Shown: positions 19,743 through 28,169 of the stretch, in pieces
Layout: each line of letters starts with the position of its first letter
How positions within the stretch are numbered: the stretch's first letter is position 1
Assembly (NCBI GenBank): GCA_018268315.1
Contig: JAFDWU010000001.1
Span: 776,324-840,323 of the forward strand
DNA from: Armatimonadota bacterium
GTDB lineage: Bacteria > Armatimonadota > Fimbriimonadia > Fimbriimonadales > Fimbriimonadaceae
DNA length: 64,000 bases
Reading direction: 5' to 3'
Made by a program: the position numbers and the translations under genes
Notes under the pieces: model-generated
What the model saw: the letters and a program-made list of their open reading frames with translations, nothing else
Databases searched by the model: none
What the model was told of the DNA's origin: nothing

Positions 19743-20266
19743 GACGCCCCCTTCTCCAGTACAACCAAGTCTTCTCCGTCCATCTCTTGCACCTTCACGC
19801 TTACGTGGTCTCCCTTGTCGGTCTCTACCTTCCTGCCCGTAAAATTCGGTGATATCGGGAGTTCTCGGTGACCGCGGTCGATGAGCACCGCAAGCTGCAC
19901 TTCGCTGGGCCTGCCGAATTTCAGGAGGGCGTCCAGCGAGGCGCGAATCGTGCGCCCTGTGAAGATCACCTCATCCACCAGGATGACCTTGCGACCGTTT
20001 ACTTCGAACGGAATTTCCGTCTCGTCTTCGAAGTCTTTGCCTTTCGAGTCATCTCTAAACGCGCGGGTATCGAGCTTGCCGCATGGGATGGTCGAGCCCT
20101 CGATTTGGGTCATGAGGAAGGCAAGGCGCTTAGCTACCGGATAACCGCGACGCATCACTCCAACGACTACAAGGTTTGAACCACCCTGGTTCTGCTCAAG
20201 GATTTCGTGAGCCATTCGGCCAAGAGTTCTCTTGATATCGGCTGCGTCTAACAAAACCGCGCTCAT
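19739..20266 (-). CDS. pyrR: bifunctional pyr operon regulator/uracil phosphoribosyltransferase
   Basis: The 175-residue PyrR binds pyr mRNA leaders in response to UMP in Bacillus-type bacteria and also has uracil phosphoribosyltransferase activity. The PRPP loop reads LVDEVIFTGRTIRA, and GVMRRGYPVAKRLA is also typical. It leads the pyrR-pyrB-pyrC-lipoprotein operon. The only -10-like box (CATAAT) lies eight bases before the ATG, leaving essentially no leader RNA. I see no PyrR-binding attenuator in the 160-base divergent gap. How PyrR would control its own operon here is therefore unclear. Confidence 0.95.
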   Translation of the reverse strand: MSAVLLDAADIKRTLGRMAHEILEQNQGGSNLVVVGVMRRGYPVAKRLAFLMTQIEGSTIPCGKLDTRAFRDDSKGKDFEDETEIPFEVNGRKVILVDEVIFTGRTIRASLDALLKFGRPSEVQLAVLIDRGHRELPISPNFTGRKVETDKGDHVSVKVQEMDGEDLVVLEKGAS

Positions 20267-20353
20267 CTAGGCCGATTATGATGCTTCCGACGGGCGGTTT
20301 GCTTGTGAACGGATTCAACCCAACCGACCGATATTTAAGCAATAGTTAAGTAA

Positions 20354-20384
20354 TTGCACTTTTATGGCTCTAAATGGTTATACT
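20354..20384 (+). promoter_or_regulatory. promoter of the secreted protein at 20427
   Basis: TTGCAC (20354-20359) and TATACT (20379-20384), 19 bases apart, lie 42 bases before the ATG at 20427. The leader would contain AAGGA seven bases before that ATG. The spacing is long, so the match is moderate. Confidence 0.5.
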
Positions 20385-20426
20385 CTCTCCTCCTCGGCAT
20401 GTGTCCGGGGGTGGAAGGAACAAGTC

Positions 20427-21959
20427 ATGAAATCTTATTCGACACTCTCTATCGCGTTGGCGCTCTGTTTTGGGGGCCAATCATTCCTTACTGCGAGCGA
20501 CCAAGGGTCGCCTCAGAACCCGACTCCTCAAACGGATGTGGTCGCACCAGAACCCACAAAGGTCGACCTCGGCGCTGTATTCGATGAAGTCTGGTTCTCT
20601 CACCTTCATCCGACACGACCGCTAGTCGCGATCAAAGTTCCGCTTGATAAGCTAAAGCTCGCTGCGCTATCGAATGGAGTCAATGCAAAAGCGTTTGACG
20701 CTGCCATTAAAAAGGCCGGCGATGAGCCATCTTCCTTGGTAGTCGTGAAGAATCCGGTGTACACGGCCCAGACCTACGTCATCGTCTCGGCCAAACCTGA
20801 TGGCAACAACCTGGTGGTCATCCTTCAAAACCTATCGAACAAGGAACAGAACTACAAGCCGGATTCCGAGCGGCCAGCCGCCAATCAGTTAATATCATCA
20901 AGCTACAACTGCAAGTACTTGATCGATTTCACCTTTATGGTGGATGCAAAGCAGGTTTCTGGGGAGAACCTGAAATCAAATTCCATCGTCCTGGAGCATA
21001 ACAAGCTGGTCGGATTTACGAGCCGTTTCTCGGCATCTTCCGGAACAGACTTTTCCAAGAAAAGCGCAACACTTATTAGCGCCGGAAAGAATGACGACGG
21101 AACCTTTAAGACTACGAAGGATGACAAGACGTCGAAGTACTCGATAACATTCGATACAGCGCAGGCAACGCAGTATTCGGTAAACATTGGCTACGCCGCG
21201 TTTACAAATTTCCTTCAGAAAGCTCTTTTCTGCGAGGACAGCTACTACGAATTCAGCGCCGCGCTCACCATCTCAGATCAGAAATACGATCCCAAGAGCA
21301 ACATCACATTACAAGGAAAAGGCGTCACGAACCTTGTGCGTGGTCCGGCAATTCTCATCAACGCATGGACACTACAAACAACTCAAGCTGGCATTACCGG
21401 CCAGCTCTTTGCTGAACCTGGGTTGAGGTTCGGTGATCGTCGATCCCACGGTCTCGGCATAGGCAAGGTGTATGAAAAGTACAACTCCATGCTCCCCTAT
21501 TCTGGGGATGCATCTCCGGTGCCAAAGGACGCATTCTTTCCAGCAAGCAAGACTCTTGACCCCATTTATCTTGAACTTACCTGCAGACTTGGAACAAAGT
21601 GGACGAACAGCAATTCGGACGTTCCGGACCCAACAACATTTGATCCAATTACCGGGATAGTCATGCCTTACAGGCGGTCTCAGGAGGGACTCGTGGTCCC
21701 TAAAATAACGGTTGGATTCAGCGACTTCCTCGGTGAGAGTTCCTTGGTCCATATTACCGGCACGGCTTCGGCAAGTTATGCGCGGCATCGATGGGGCGCC
21801 GGCTCTGACCAGGACGGGTACAAGAACGAGTTTGATATAACCACTAGCCTTGGGAACAATAAGGAGATTGCTTTCCAGGTATCCGGTGGTACCAACCCTG
21901 CTCAGGGATACGTTAAGGTTAAGCCAACTTACAGCCTCAAGTTCAATCTCAAGTTCTAA
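20427..21959 (+). CDS. secreted hypothetical beta-rich protein
   Basis: From the ATG at 20427 (AAGGA seven bases upstream) the product is 510 residues with a signal peptide (MKSYSTLSIALALCFGG, then SFLTAS). The mature part is mostly beta strands with many serine, threonine and asparagine residues. It has no hydrophobic C-terminal helix. The last strands (ASYARHRWGAGSDQDGYKNEF and VKPTYSLKFNLKF, ending in phenylalanine) suggest an outer-membrane-associated or surface barrel-like protein. The terminal LKFNLKF is compatible with an outer membrane beta-signal. I do not recognise a family. The in-frame extension to 20364 lacks a ribosome site. Confidence 0.8.
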   Translation: MKSYSTLSIALALCFGGQSFLTASDQGSPQNPTPQTDVVAPEPTKVDLGAVFDEVWFSHLHPTRPLVAIKVPLDKLKLAALSNGVNAKAFDAAIKKAGDEPSSLVVVKNPVYTAQTYVIVSAKPDGNNLVVILQNLSNKEQNYKPDSERPAANQLISSSYNCKYLIDFTFMVDAKQVSGENLKSNSIVLEHNKLVGFTSRFSASSGTDFSKKSATLISAGKNDDGTFKTTKDDKTSKYSITFDTAQATQYSVNIGYAAFTNFLQKALFCEDSYYEFSAALTISDQKYDPKSNITLQGKGVTNLVRGPAILINAWTLQTTQAGITGQLFAEPGLRFGDRRSHGLGIGKVYEKYNSMLPYSGDASPVPKDAFFPASKTLDPIYLELTCRLGTKWTNSNSDVPDPTTFDPITGIVMPYRRSQEGLVVPKITVGFSDFLGESSLVHITGTASASYARHRWGAGSDQDGYKNEFDITTSLGNNKEIAFQVSGGTNPAQGYVKVKPTYSLKFNLKF

Positions 21960-21968
21960 AAAGAGAAA

Positions 21969-21994
21969 GGGAGCCGTCCTGCTGGACGGCTCCC
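21969..21994 (-). terminator. bidirectional intrinsic terminator
   Basis: An 11-pair perfect stem (GGGAGCCGTCC, loop TGCT, GGACGGCTCCC) sits between the convergent genes at 20427 and 22022. On the minus strand it is followed by TTTCTCTTTTT, a good U-rich tail for the kelch gene. On the plus strand the tail is weaker (CCTTGTCTCC). Confidence 0.85.
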
Positions 21995-22021
21995 CCTTGT
22001 CTCCTCCTAGTTACAGAATGA

Positions 22022-23470
22022 CTAGGTGCCGTTCTTCGGCGTCTTGCTCAGAAGGTTCGTGATAATCACGTTCGTCTTCTTCGAAGGGATGCCGTTCGCG
22101 ATGATCTCAACCGAAGTGAGGCCCGGAGCGATCTGCTGCGGAATCGTCACGTTCGTCGAAACGATCTGGCTGCCGGTGGCAACTGCCATCGTGCTGTGGC
22201 CCGAGGTTCGAGCGTACTTAACCGCACCCGTCGCGATGTTCGTCAAGCGAACCAGCGGGTAGTTGGAAGCATTCGAATAGTCGTCGCCGTACGCGTTGCA
22301 CTGCGAAAGACCATTGAACTGCGTTCCTTGGAACGTGTAAGTCTGACCTGCGGTCAGAGCGTTCTGCGGATTAGTCCATGTCGGCCTCCAAGCATCCTGA
22401 GGACCGCCTGCGGGCGTGTAGATCTGAACGTTCGAACCTTGCTCGGTTACAAGAACCTGGCCGTTAGGAAGCACCAACATGTCGACGAAGAACGAGGACT
22501 GGAACGGAGCATCCGGGTGACCGACAACTTCCGTAAAGGTGTTCGTGTTGGGATCGTACTCAAAGTAATGAGCACCCGAGTTGAACACGCCGGGGCTTGC
22601 CACACAGAACACCTTGCCGTTTGGCAGCAAGCTTGCGGGACCGTCAGCTTCATCAAGGCCATTCGGGAAGTCGGGAGCAGCACTCCACGTACCGCTTGCC
22701 ACATCGTAAACCGCATTGTGAGTGGTAGCGCCGATGGCAAGAACCTTATTGTTCGTCATCAGCACCTGAGGGCCAAGCTCTTGTGAGCCCGGATCCGCCA
22801 GTGACTGCGGCGTGTTACCTGCTTGCAGCCACGCAGACGCGAACGGAATGTACCTTTCGGTCTTCGGCGCTGCAATTGCGTCACACGTCAAGATGCTGCC
22901 GTCGGGAAGAAGGGTCCAGCCTTCTTCGTCGTTACGGTCATTCTTCGTTGGAGCGTAATTCGTCCAGGTGTAGGTGTGCTTATCAAGGACCGCAATGCGG
23001 TTATCAATGATCTGCGCCAGCAAGAAATTGCCGTTCGGAAGGACGGTGCACTGGGCATCGCCTACATAGGGCCAACCAGCCGGGGCCGGCAAGAACGTCC
23101 AGGTGTCGGCAATCGGATCATAAACATATCCGGTGGTTTGCCATACAGCCGAGCCGAAGTTGTACTCGCCGCCGATGGCGATAACGCGACCGTCATCCAT
23201 CACTGCCGAAGCGAAGTAGTCCGGGCCAAAGTTAGCCGGAGCAAGCGTGGTCGGCTTCCAGGTTCCGTTAATGTAGGAACCGTTGATATCCGGAATGAGC
23301 CGATACCAATCGCGATTGCCCACGTTCTGGACGAGGACAGAGCCGTCGGTCAACAGAAGCGCGACACCCGCGCTAAAGTTGGGTTGGTGGTTGAGAGGCG
23401 TCCAAGACTGACCAAACGAGGTCGCCATGGAGGCAAGAGCTAACGCTCCAATAAAGAATTTTTTAAACAT
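22022..23470 (-). CDS. secreted kelch/galactose-oxidase-like beta-propeller protein
   Basis: The 482-residue protein has a clean signal peptide (MFKKFFIGALALASMATSFG). A seven-bladed-type propeller follows with repeated elements such as AVMDDGRVIAIGG, TVLPNGNFLLAQ, TLLPDGSILTCD, SLLPNGKVFCV and MLVLPNGQVLVTEQG. The last 120 residues form an immunoglobulin-like domain with LVRLTNIATGAVKYARTSGHS and VEIIANGIPS, seen in secreted kelch proteins of soil bacteria. The copper ligands of galactose oxidase are not evident, so a binding or structural role is more likely than oxidation. A promoter (23513-23540) and AAAGGGGG leader precede it. Confidence 0.88.
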   Translation of the reverse strand: MFKKFFIGALALASMATSFGQSWTPLNHQPNFSAGVALLLTDGSVLVQNVGNRDWYRLIPDINGSYINGTWKPTTLAPANFGPDYFASAVMDDGRVIAIGGEYNFGSAVWQTTGYVYDPIADTWTFLPAPAGWPYVGDAQCTVLPNGNFLLAQIIDNRIAVLDKHTYTWTNYAPTKNDRNDEEGWTLLPDGSILTCDAIAAPKTERYIPFASAWLQAGNTPQSLADPGSQELGPQVLMTNNKVLAIGATTHNAVYDVASGTWSAAPDFPNGLDEADGPASLLPNGKVFCVASPGVFNSGAHYFEYDPNTNTFTEVVGHPDAPFQSSFFVDMLVLPNGQVLVTEQGSNVQIYTPAGGPQDAWRPTWTNPQNALTAGQTYTFQGTQFNGLSQCNAYGDDYSNASNYPLVRLTNIATGAVKYARTSGHSTMAVATGSQIVSTNVTIPQQIAPGLTSVEIIANGIPSKKTNVIITNLLSKTPKNGT

Positions 23471-23512
23471 AAGTTCGAATGAACCCCCTTTCCAAAAACT
23501 GGTTCAGCTTCC

Positions 23513-23540
23513 ATTCTACTAAGGCTTGGCAAATTCACAA
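23513..23540 (-). promoter_or_regulatory. promoter of the kelch protein gene
   Basis: On the minus strand TTGTGA (23535-23540) and TAGAAT (23513-23518), 16 bases apart, precede the gene by 42 bases. A purine-rich AAAGGGGG lies about 14 bases before the ATG. Confidence 0.55.
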
Positions 23541-23586
23541 GGACAGAACACGTAGTGGAGCACAGAATATGGTGTTTCTACTAGGT

Positions 23587-24069
23587 TTAACCGACCCTGA
23601 TCAATCCTAACAGGACGCGCATGGCGCCAAGATGAAAGGCCGCGTGGGCCACGTTCGCCATAGAGAACATGAGGGCATCATCCTCATCGGGCAGCTCCCC
23701 GCGCTGATACCAGGCATAGCACGTTTCAAACTCTTCCTCGAACTGACTTAAGAACACCTGCCACTCCTCATTTGAAAACGGCCCATGCTGCCAGCTTCCT
23801 TCCCAATCTGGTCGCGGATGCTCTCCGCGAATATTCTGATTGAGCAGCGTCAAGTAGTAGCAGGTGTGCCAAGCGTGATCCGCTAACGTTGCGCGGCTCC
23901 CCTTAATCGGCCGGGATGCTTCTTCGCCGGTGACTTCCCTCAAAGTGGGAAAAATCGCTTCCTTCCCTTGCACGTACCACGTGCCATCCGCGCCGGGTTT
24001 CACCCCTTGATAGGATTCTCGAAAGAGCTCCGTCAGGAGCTTGAACATCGGTGCGCCTCGATCCTCCAT
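23587..24069 (-). CDS. DinB-like four-helix metal-binding protein
   Basis: The protein is 160 residues, or 153 if the second methionine at 24048 is used, which has GAGG nine bases upstream. DHAWHTCYYLTLL and NVAHAAFHLGAMRVLL place histidines in helices two and four, as in the DinB/YfiT superfamily, where three histidines bind a metal ion. Members include thiol transferases and proteins induced by DNA damage; the substrate is unknown. It lies seven bases after the stop of purC on the same strand and may be co-transcribed with it. Confidence 0.8.
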   Translation of the reverse strand: MEDRGAPMFKLLTELFRESYQGVKPGADGTWYVQGKEAIFPTLREVTGEEASRPIKGSRATLADHAWHTCYYLTLLNQNIRGEHPRPDWEGSWQHGPFSNEEWQVFLSQFEEEFETCYAWYQRGELPDEDDALMFSMANVAHAAFHLGAMRVLLGLIRVG

Positions 24070-24076
24070 TGCGGCT

Positions 24077-24976
24077 TTAGCCTGCTACGAGGAGCTCGTG
24101 GCCGGTCACCCTGCGGAAGGCTTCTAGATACTTCTCCCTGGTCTTGGCCACGATTTCGGCCGGTAGCTCAGGGCCAGGCGGGCGCTTGTCCCAATTCAGC
24201 GTCTCAAGGTAGTCCCGCACAAACTGCTTGTCGAAGCTGGGCTGCGGCTTGCCGGGTTCGTAGGAATCGGCGACCCAATAGCGGGACGAGTCAGGTGTCA
24301 ATGCTTCGTCGATCCAGATGATTTCGCCATCAACGAGGCCGAACTCAAACTTGGTATCCGCAAGAATAAGGCCCACGCTCTGGGCATGTTTCTGAGCCTC
24401 GCTAAAGATGGCGAGCGTTACCTCTCGCAGCTTCTCCGCGGTTTCTTTCCCAACAAGGTTTGCCGCTTCATCAAAGCTCAGATTTTCGTCGTGCCCCTCC
24501 TCTGCCTTCGTGGCAGGCGTGAAAATCGGCTCAGGCAGCTGTGAGCTTTGGATCAATCCTGGCGGAAGATTGAGCCCGTGGACATTGCCACCAAATTTCT
24601 GATAATCCTTGAGCAGCGATCCCGAAATATATCCTCGCGCCACACACTCGATGGGAAATGGCTCTGCTTTGCGGGCAAGAAGGCTTCTGCCCCGCAGTTC
24701 TGGAAGCTTTTGGCCGATTCGTCCGGCAATGACGTCGTCGTCAACGCTTATCACCTGGGTGGGGCATAAGTGGCCGAGCTTTTCGAACCAGAAAGCGCTC
24801 ATCTGGTTCAGCACCACGCCTTTATCGGGGATGCCGTTGGCCATGATCACGTCGAATGCGCTGATGCGATCCGTTGCAATGATGAGCAACTCGCTTCCGA
24901 GATCGTAAACTTCGCGCACCTTGCCTTGTTTAGGGGCAGGCAAACCGTCAATATGAGTGTGAAGCAGGGCGGCCAT
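24077..24976 (-). CDS. purC: phosphoribosylaminoimidazole-succinocarboxamide synthase
   Basis: This purine synthesis enzyme joins CAIR and aspartate with ATP to give SAICAR. The 299-residue length matches the longer, yeast-type form. Motifs are QGKVREVYDLG at the start (ATP loop), TDRISAFDVIM, ECVARGYISGSLLKDY and KFEFGLVDGEIIWIDEALTPDSSRYW, which contains the metal- and nucleotide-binding acidic residues. No other pur genes are adjacent. GAAGG sits directly before the ATG and TACTTT lies seven bases upstream, so ribosome loading could be of either kind. Confidence 0.97.
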   Translation of the reverse strand: MAALLHTHIDGLPAPKQGKVREVYDLGSELLIIATDRISAFDVIMANGIPDKGVVLNQMSAFWFEKLGHLCPTQVISVDDDVIAGRIGQKLPELRGRSLLARKAEPFPIECVARGYISGSLLKDYQKFGGNVHGLNLPPGLIQSSQLPEPIFTPATKAEEGHDENLSFDEAANLVGKETAEKLREVTLAIFSEAQKHAQSVGLILADTKFEFGLVDGEIIWIDEALTPDSSRYWVADSYEPGKPQPSFDKQFVRDYLETLNWDKRPPGPELPAEIVAKTREKYLEAFRRVTGHELLVAG

Positions 24977-25005
24977 CCTTCACAAAGTATGGCCCAAGAA
25001 AGCCG

Positions 25006-26439
25006 TTACTGACCCTGACCCAACGTATATCCTGGCTTCCCATCGAAGAGGCAAAGCTGCTCGGTCTTGATGAAGTCAATTCCCTTATCCTTAATCCTCT
25101 GCAGAAGATCGATGAGGTCCTGCTTATCCACGTTCGTCCCTTCGAATCGGCAACGCCAGTGGTCCACCAATCGCGTTTCCGGATGGCGCTGCGGCCACAC
25201 GCGAAGCCCGCGGTTTGTGATCATCTTGAGCTGCAGTTTGTCGCCTTGGCAGGCAACCAAGATATCGCCCAGCGGTTCTGGCGTATCGTGCCACTCCACG
25301 AACACATCCACTCCAACAAGCTTCTTCGTTTGCTGTGGTCCACCGGCGCCGGGAATCTCGGGAATCTGCACTGCTAAAGTTTCAGCGTATGGCTCCAAGT
25401 GCTGCGGCTTTTTATCGAGTCTGGCGACTACCGCTGCTGCTTGCTCGCCAGCCGTCATCGATCCGCCGATCACGCCGTCCTCGATTGCCGCGAGAACTGC
25501 GTTGCGAATTCTCTCCGCAACTTCTGAAACCTGAAGATAATCCAGCATCATGCAAGCGGAGAGAAGCAGGGCGGCTGGGTTTTCGCGATCTTCGGTAGAG
25601 GATCGATCGCACAAGGGCTCAAAACATCCGAATCGCTGACTGAAGTTCGCCGACGGCACATAAGACTGCGTCCCCGTCACTGCTGCCAGCAAGTTGGCGA
25701 TTAAGTCGCCATACATGTTCGGTGTAACCACCACATCCAGTTCCTGGGGCTTGGTCGCAGCAAGATTTAAGCCCTCATCCACTCGCAAGTGTTGGCGCTG
25801 AATATGCGGATATCGATTCCCTATCTCTTCAAAGACCTGTAGGAATAGGCCATCCGTTTGCCTCATCAGATTGTCCTTGGTAAGGCAGGTAACGCACTTC
25901 CTTCCGTTAGCGACGGCGAATTCAAAGGCATACCGGACTACGCGCTCGCATCCAGACCGCGTAATCAACTTTAAGCACTGGGCAACATCGTTAGTCTGGC
26001 GATGTTCAACCCCCGCGTAAAGGTCCTCCTCGTTTTCGCGTATCACCACAACGTCAATCTGACCATGCAGGGTGTAGTCGCGAATCGGGATTACGCTCGC
26101 GAAGAGTGCGAGAGACTTGCGGAGCGTTACATCTAAGTTTTTGAAGCCATGCTCATCTGGCGTGGAGCACGGCGCTTTAAGGAGGGCTCGACATTCGCGC
26201 AGGACCGCCCAGGAATCTTCGGCAATGCCTGAGGAGGTTCCCGCTAAGAAGATATCTCGCCCCATCGTAACTTGCCGAAAGTCCAGAGGAGCTCCGGCAG
26301 CCACCAGGACCCGGAGGGTTGCCGACATGATCTCCGGCGCGTCTCCTGCCGCAACCGCGATCGGAATGAGGTTATTTGAACCTGACGTCGTTCCTTGTGC
26401 TTCTTTATTTGCGACTTTCATTTCGTATATAGATATCAT
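25006..26439 (-). CDS. isocitrate dehydrogenase-like protein with altered active site
   Basis: The 477-residue protein aligns along its length with Thermus-type NADP isocitrate dehydrogenase, including the extra C-terminal domain (DVFVEWHDTPEPLGD, VDHWRCRF, FDGKPGYTLGQGQ). Conserved active-site elements are Arg134 and Tyr141 in IRENEEDLYAG, Lys188 in TKDN, Asp221 and Asp245. Others are changed. The substrate-loop SxN becomes Asn101-Asp103, and the second binding arginine (canonical RP) is Ile117. The last metal aspartate is Asn249, the N-terminal GDGIGPEV is AAGDAPEI, and the nucleotide loop HGSAP is CDRSS. It may have lost activity or changed substrate. A winged-helix regulator is divergent to it. 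A start at 26421 is also possible. Confidence 0.88.
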   Translation of the reverse strand: MISIYEMKVANKEAQGTTSGSNNLIPIAVAAGDAPEIMSATLRVLVAAGAPLDFRQVTMGRDIFLAGTSSGIAEDSWAVLRECRALLKAPCSTPDEHGFKNLDVTLRKSLALFASVIPIRDYTLHGQIDVVVIRENEEDLYAGVEHRQTNDVAQCLKLITRSGCERVVRYAFEFAVANGRKCVTCLTKDNLMRQTDGLFLQVFEEIGNRYPHIQRQHLRVDEGLNLAATKPQELDVVVTPNMYGDLIANLLAAVTGTQSYVPSANFSQRFGCFEPLCDRSSTEDRENPAALLLSACMMLDYLQVSEVAERIRNAVLAAIEDGVIGGSMTAGEQAAAVVARLDKKPQHLEPYAETLAVQIPEIPGAGGPQQTKKLVGVDVFVEWHDTPEPLGDILVACQGDKLQLKMITNRGLRVWPQRHPETRLVDHWRCRFEGTNVDKQDLIDLLQRIKDKGIDFIKTEQLCLFDGKPGYTLGQGQ

Positions 26440-26471
26440 AGCGGAAATTGGCTTCGTATGTCAACATTGTC

Positions 26472-26486
26472 GTCGATTTCATCGAC
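26472..26486. promoter_or_regulatory. palindromic operator candidate
   Basis: GTCGAT and ATCGAC are perfect inverted arms around TTC, in the divergent gap between the isocitrate-dehydrogenase-like gene and the winged-helix regulator gene. Size and symmetry fit a dimeric winged-helix regulator. Confidence 0.4.
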
Positions 26487-26564
26487 AACTTCTATTTCGC
26501 GTATCCAAACTGACGAAAACTAGGGGACAATACTGACGCAAGCGGTAACGCACTAAAGGAGCAC

Positions 26565-26885
26565 ATGCCTACCTCGGTAGCTATGGATAAACAGGACATC
26601 GGAAAAACGAGCGCTACGTCGGGGTGGACATTCTTGACCAATCACTCGCACGTACTAATCTGTCTGGTTCAAGACCCTTACTCGCTAATGCGGGAGATCT
26701 CGCTTAAAGTTGGGATTACTGAGCGCGCAGTGCAGCGCATTATCGCTGATCTTGAGAAGGCCGGGGTGATTAAGAGGATCAAAGACGGTCGAAGAAACCG
26801 CTACCAAATAGATTTCGCTCCCAATCTAAGGCATCCGCTTGAATCAGATCGCACGGTAGGCGAGTTCCTCGCGTTCATGCGCTGA
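26565..26885 (+). CDS. winged helix-turn-helix regulator
   Basis: The 106-residue protein has a single winged-helix domain: WTFLTNHSHVLICLVQDPYSLMREISL, the recognition helix in ITERAVQRIIADLEKAGVI, and a wing KRIKDGRRNRYQI. This is the compact MarR/Lrp-like DNA-binding form found in small stand-alone regulators with almost no ligand domain. AAAGGAG lies three bases before the ATG; a second ATG seven codons in has no better site. It is divergent from the isocitrate-dehydrogenase-like gene, with a palindrome between them, so that gene is the likely target. Confidence 0.85.
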   Translation: MPTSVAMDKQDIGKTSATSGWTFLTNHSHVLICLVQDPYSLMREISLKVGITERAVQRIIADLEKAGVIKRIKDGRRNRYQIDFAPNLRHPLESDRTVGEFLAFMR

Positions 26886-26906
26886 AAGACCTAGTAAGGC
26901 ACTTTT

Positions 26907-26935
26907 TTACTTTCTTGCGCTATCCCATATATAAT
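26907..26935 (+). promoter_or_regulatory. promoter of the 376-residue unknown gene
   Basis: A perfect TATAAT (26930-26935) follows TTACTT (26907-26912) by 17 bases. The predicted mRNA starts near 26942 and carries AAGGAG nine bases before the GTG start at 26983. Confidence 0.65.
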
Positions 26936-26982
26936 GGGTCTGGGCAGCGCAACTGCGCGGTTCAGCCAAGGAGTGGTGCAAA

Positions 26983-28113
26983 GTGCCATCTGTAGACTCA
27001 AAGACCGGAAAGAACTCGGTTATTACGGAAGAAACGGCGCGGACAAGTTTGGCAAGCGGTGCCAGCGCCGCAACGCTTGCCGCTGCGCGCCAAGTCTCTG
27101 AACAGATCATCCAGGGCAAGAACATTTTTGGCTTGCGCCTCTTGCGATTTGAGCACGGGCCATTCCCACTTAAGAACGAGACGGGCATCTATGGGCACCA
27201 ACTTGAGATTGGCATGCCTCATGGTGGACTCAAAGACTATCAAAAGGCTCACCTTGAAGTTCTCTGCCAAGCGCAAAGCTACTGGCGCGGCGTAGTCGTC
27301 GAGACAGAAGTTAAAGGGGACCGCGTTGTTCTCTCGTTCACGCTGACGGAAGAATCCGAACTGCGAGATCACTCCGGCGTCATGGAGGGCGAGGGCTTCA
27401 TCTCCCGGCTCCTGAAAGGTAAGGAGTATCGCGCATGCAAGGCAGCAGGTGTGATACTGACCGAGCAAGGGTTCAAGGTGCGTGAACCTGTCGCCGCAAC
27501 CCTATCTACCCTCAACAAGAACTATCACGGCTTTGCCCTTGTCGTGCGGTTTCCAGAGCAAGCTAAATCCGGCGAGATCGGCTTAGATCGAGCGTACGCC
27601 GCTTGGATTCCAATCCTTGCCGACACTTGCGCCCGCGACTTCCATCTTAACGGCGAAGCCATCGCGCAGGACGGCGGCGCTTCGATCTTCATGACCAAAG
27701 ATCGGGATTACGTTAGCCAGCTCTTTGATCCCAAGCCAAACATCCGCCTGGTTGTAAGGCGTCAGCGAAGCCTCGCCACAATGACGGAGGGCATCTTCTT
27801 CCGCACTTCAACCTTCCGCGCATGCCGCGAACTCGCCAAGAAGTACTCAAAAGGTTTTGACGTGGTCCGTAAGCCGGTTCAACTAATGGGCGGCACCGGC
27901 CACATGGTCGTGCTGAGATACCGGGCGCTGGCAGGTGGCAAGGTTATCGATGATTCCTATGGCGCATCCGTGCGAAAGATGTGCGATTTCCTGATGCAGA
28001 AGTATCACGTCTACGCGTGGATCGATCATCGACCGGAAATCCGGTGCCTAGCGGTCACATTCTCGCCGCCGACCTCCGCACGCCCACAGCAGTCGGGCGC
28101 ATCGCTTCTATAA
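26983..28113 (+). CDS. hypothetical protein, 376 residues
   Basis: The frame starts at GTG with AAGGAG nine bases upstream and a good TATAAT promoter, so expression is well supported. The protein is soluble, mixed alpha/beta, with a low-complexity serine and alanine N-terminus (about residues 15-45). Segments such as YHGFALVVRFPE, PNIRLVVRRQRSL and KVIDDSYGASVRKMCDFLMQKYHVYAW look like a folded enzyme or binding protein. There is no signal peptide, no membrane helix and no motif I recognise. The final 15 residues are disordered. A strong hairpin terminator follows. No function is assigned. Confidence 0.8.
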   Translation: MPSVDSKTGKNSVITEETARTSLASGASAATLAAARQVSEQIIQGKNIFGLRLLRFEHGPFPLKNETGIYGHQLEIGMPHGGLKDYQKAHLEVLCQAQSYWRGVVVETEVKGDRVVLSFTLTEESELRDHSGVMEGEGFISRLLKGKEYRACKAAGVILTEQGFKVREPVAATLSTLNKNYHGFALVVRFPEQAKSGEIGLDRAYAAWIPILADTCARDFHLNGEAIAQDGGASIFMTKDRDYVSQLFDPKPNIRLVVRRQRSLATMTEGIFFRTSTFRACRELAKKYSKGFDVVRKPVQLMGGTGHMVVLRYRALAGGKVIDDSYGASVRKMCDFLMQKYHVYAWIDHRPEIRCLAVTFSPPTSARPQQSGASLL

Positions 28114-28117
28114 AGCA

Positions 28118-28145
28118 GTTGGGCCGCGCTTTAGCGCGGCCCAAC
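28118..28145. terminator. strong bidirectional hairpin terminator
   Basis: GTTGGGCCGCGC and GCGCGGCCCAAC form a 12-pair perfect stem with a TTTA loop, between the convergent stops at 28113 and 28170. Outer AAAGCA and TGCTTT extend the symmetry. It lacks a long U-run on either side. Confidence 0.75.
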
Positions 28146-28169
28146 AAGTAATTGCTTTAGAATCTAGGG

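Noticed and set aside
22196-22786. 196-residue plus-strand frame opposite the kelch gene
   Set aside because: Reverse reading of the propeller repeats; the minus-strand gene has a signal peptide, promoter and terminator.
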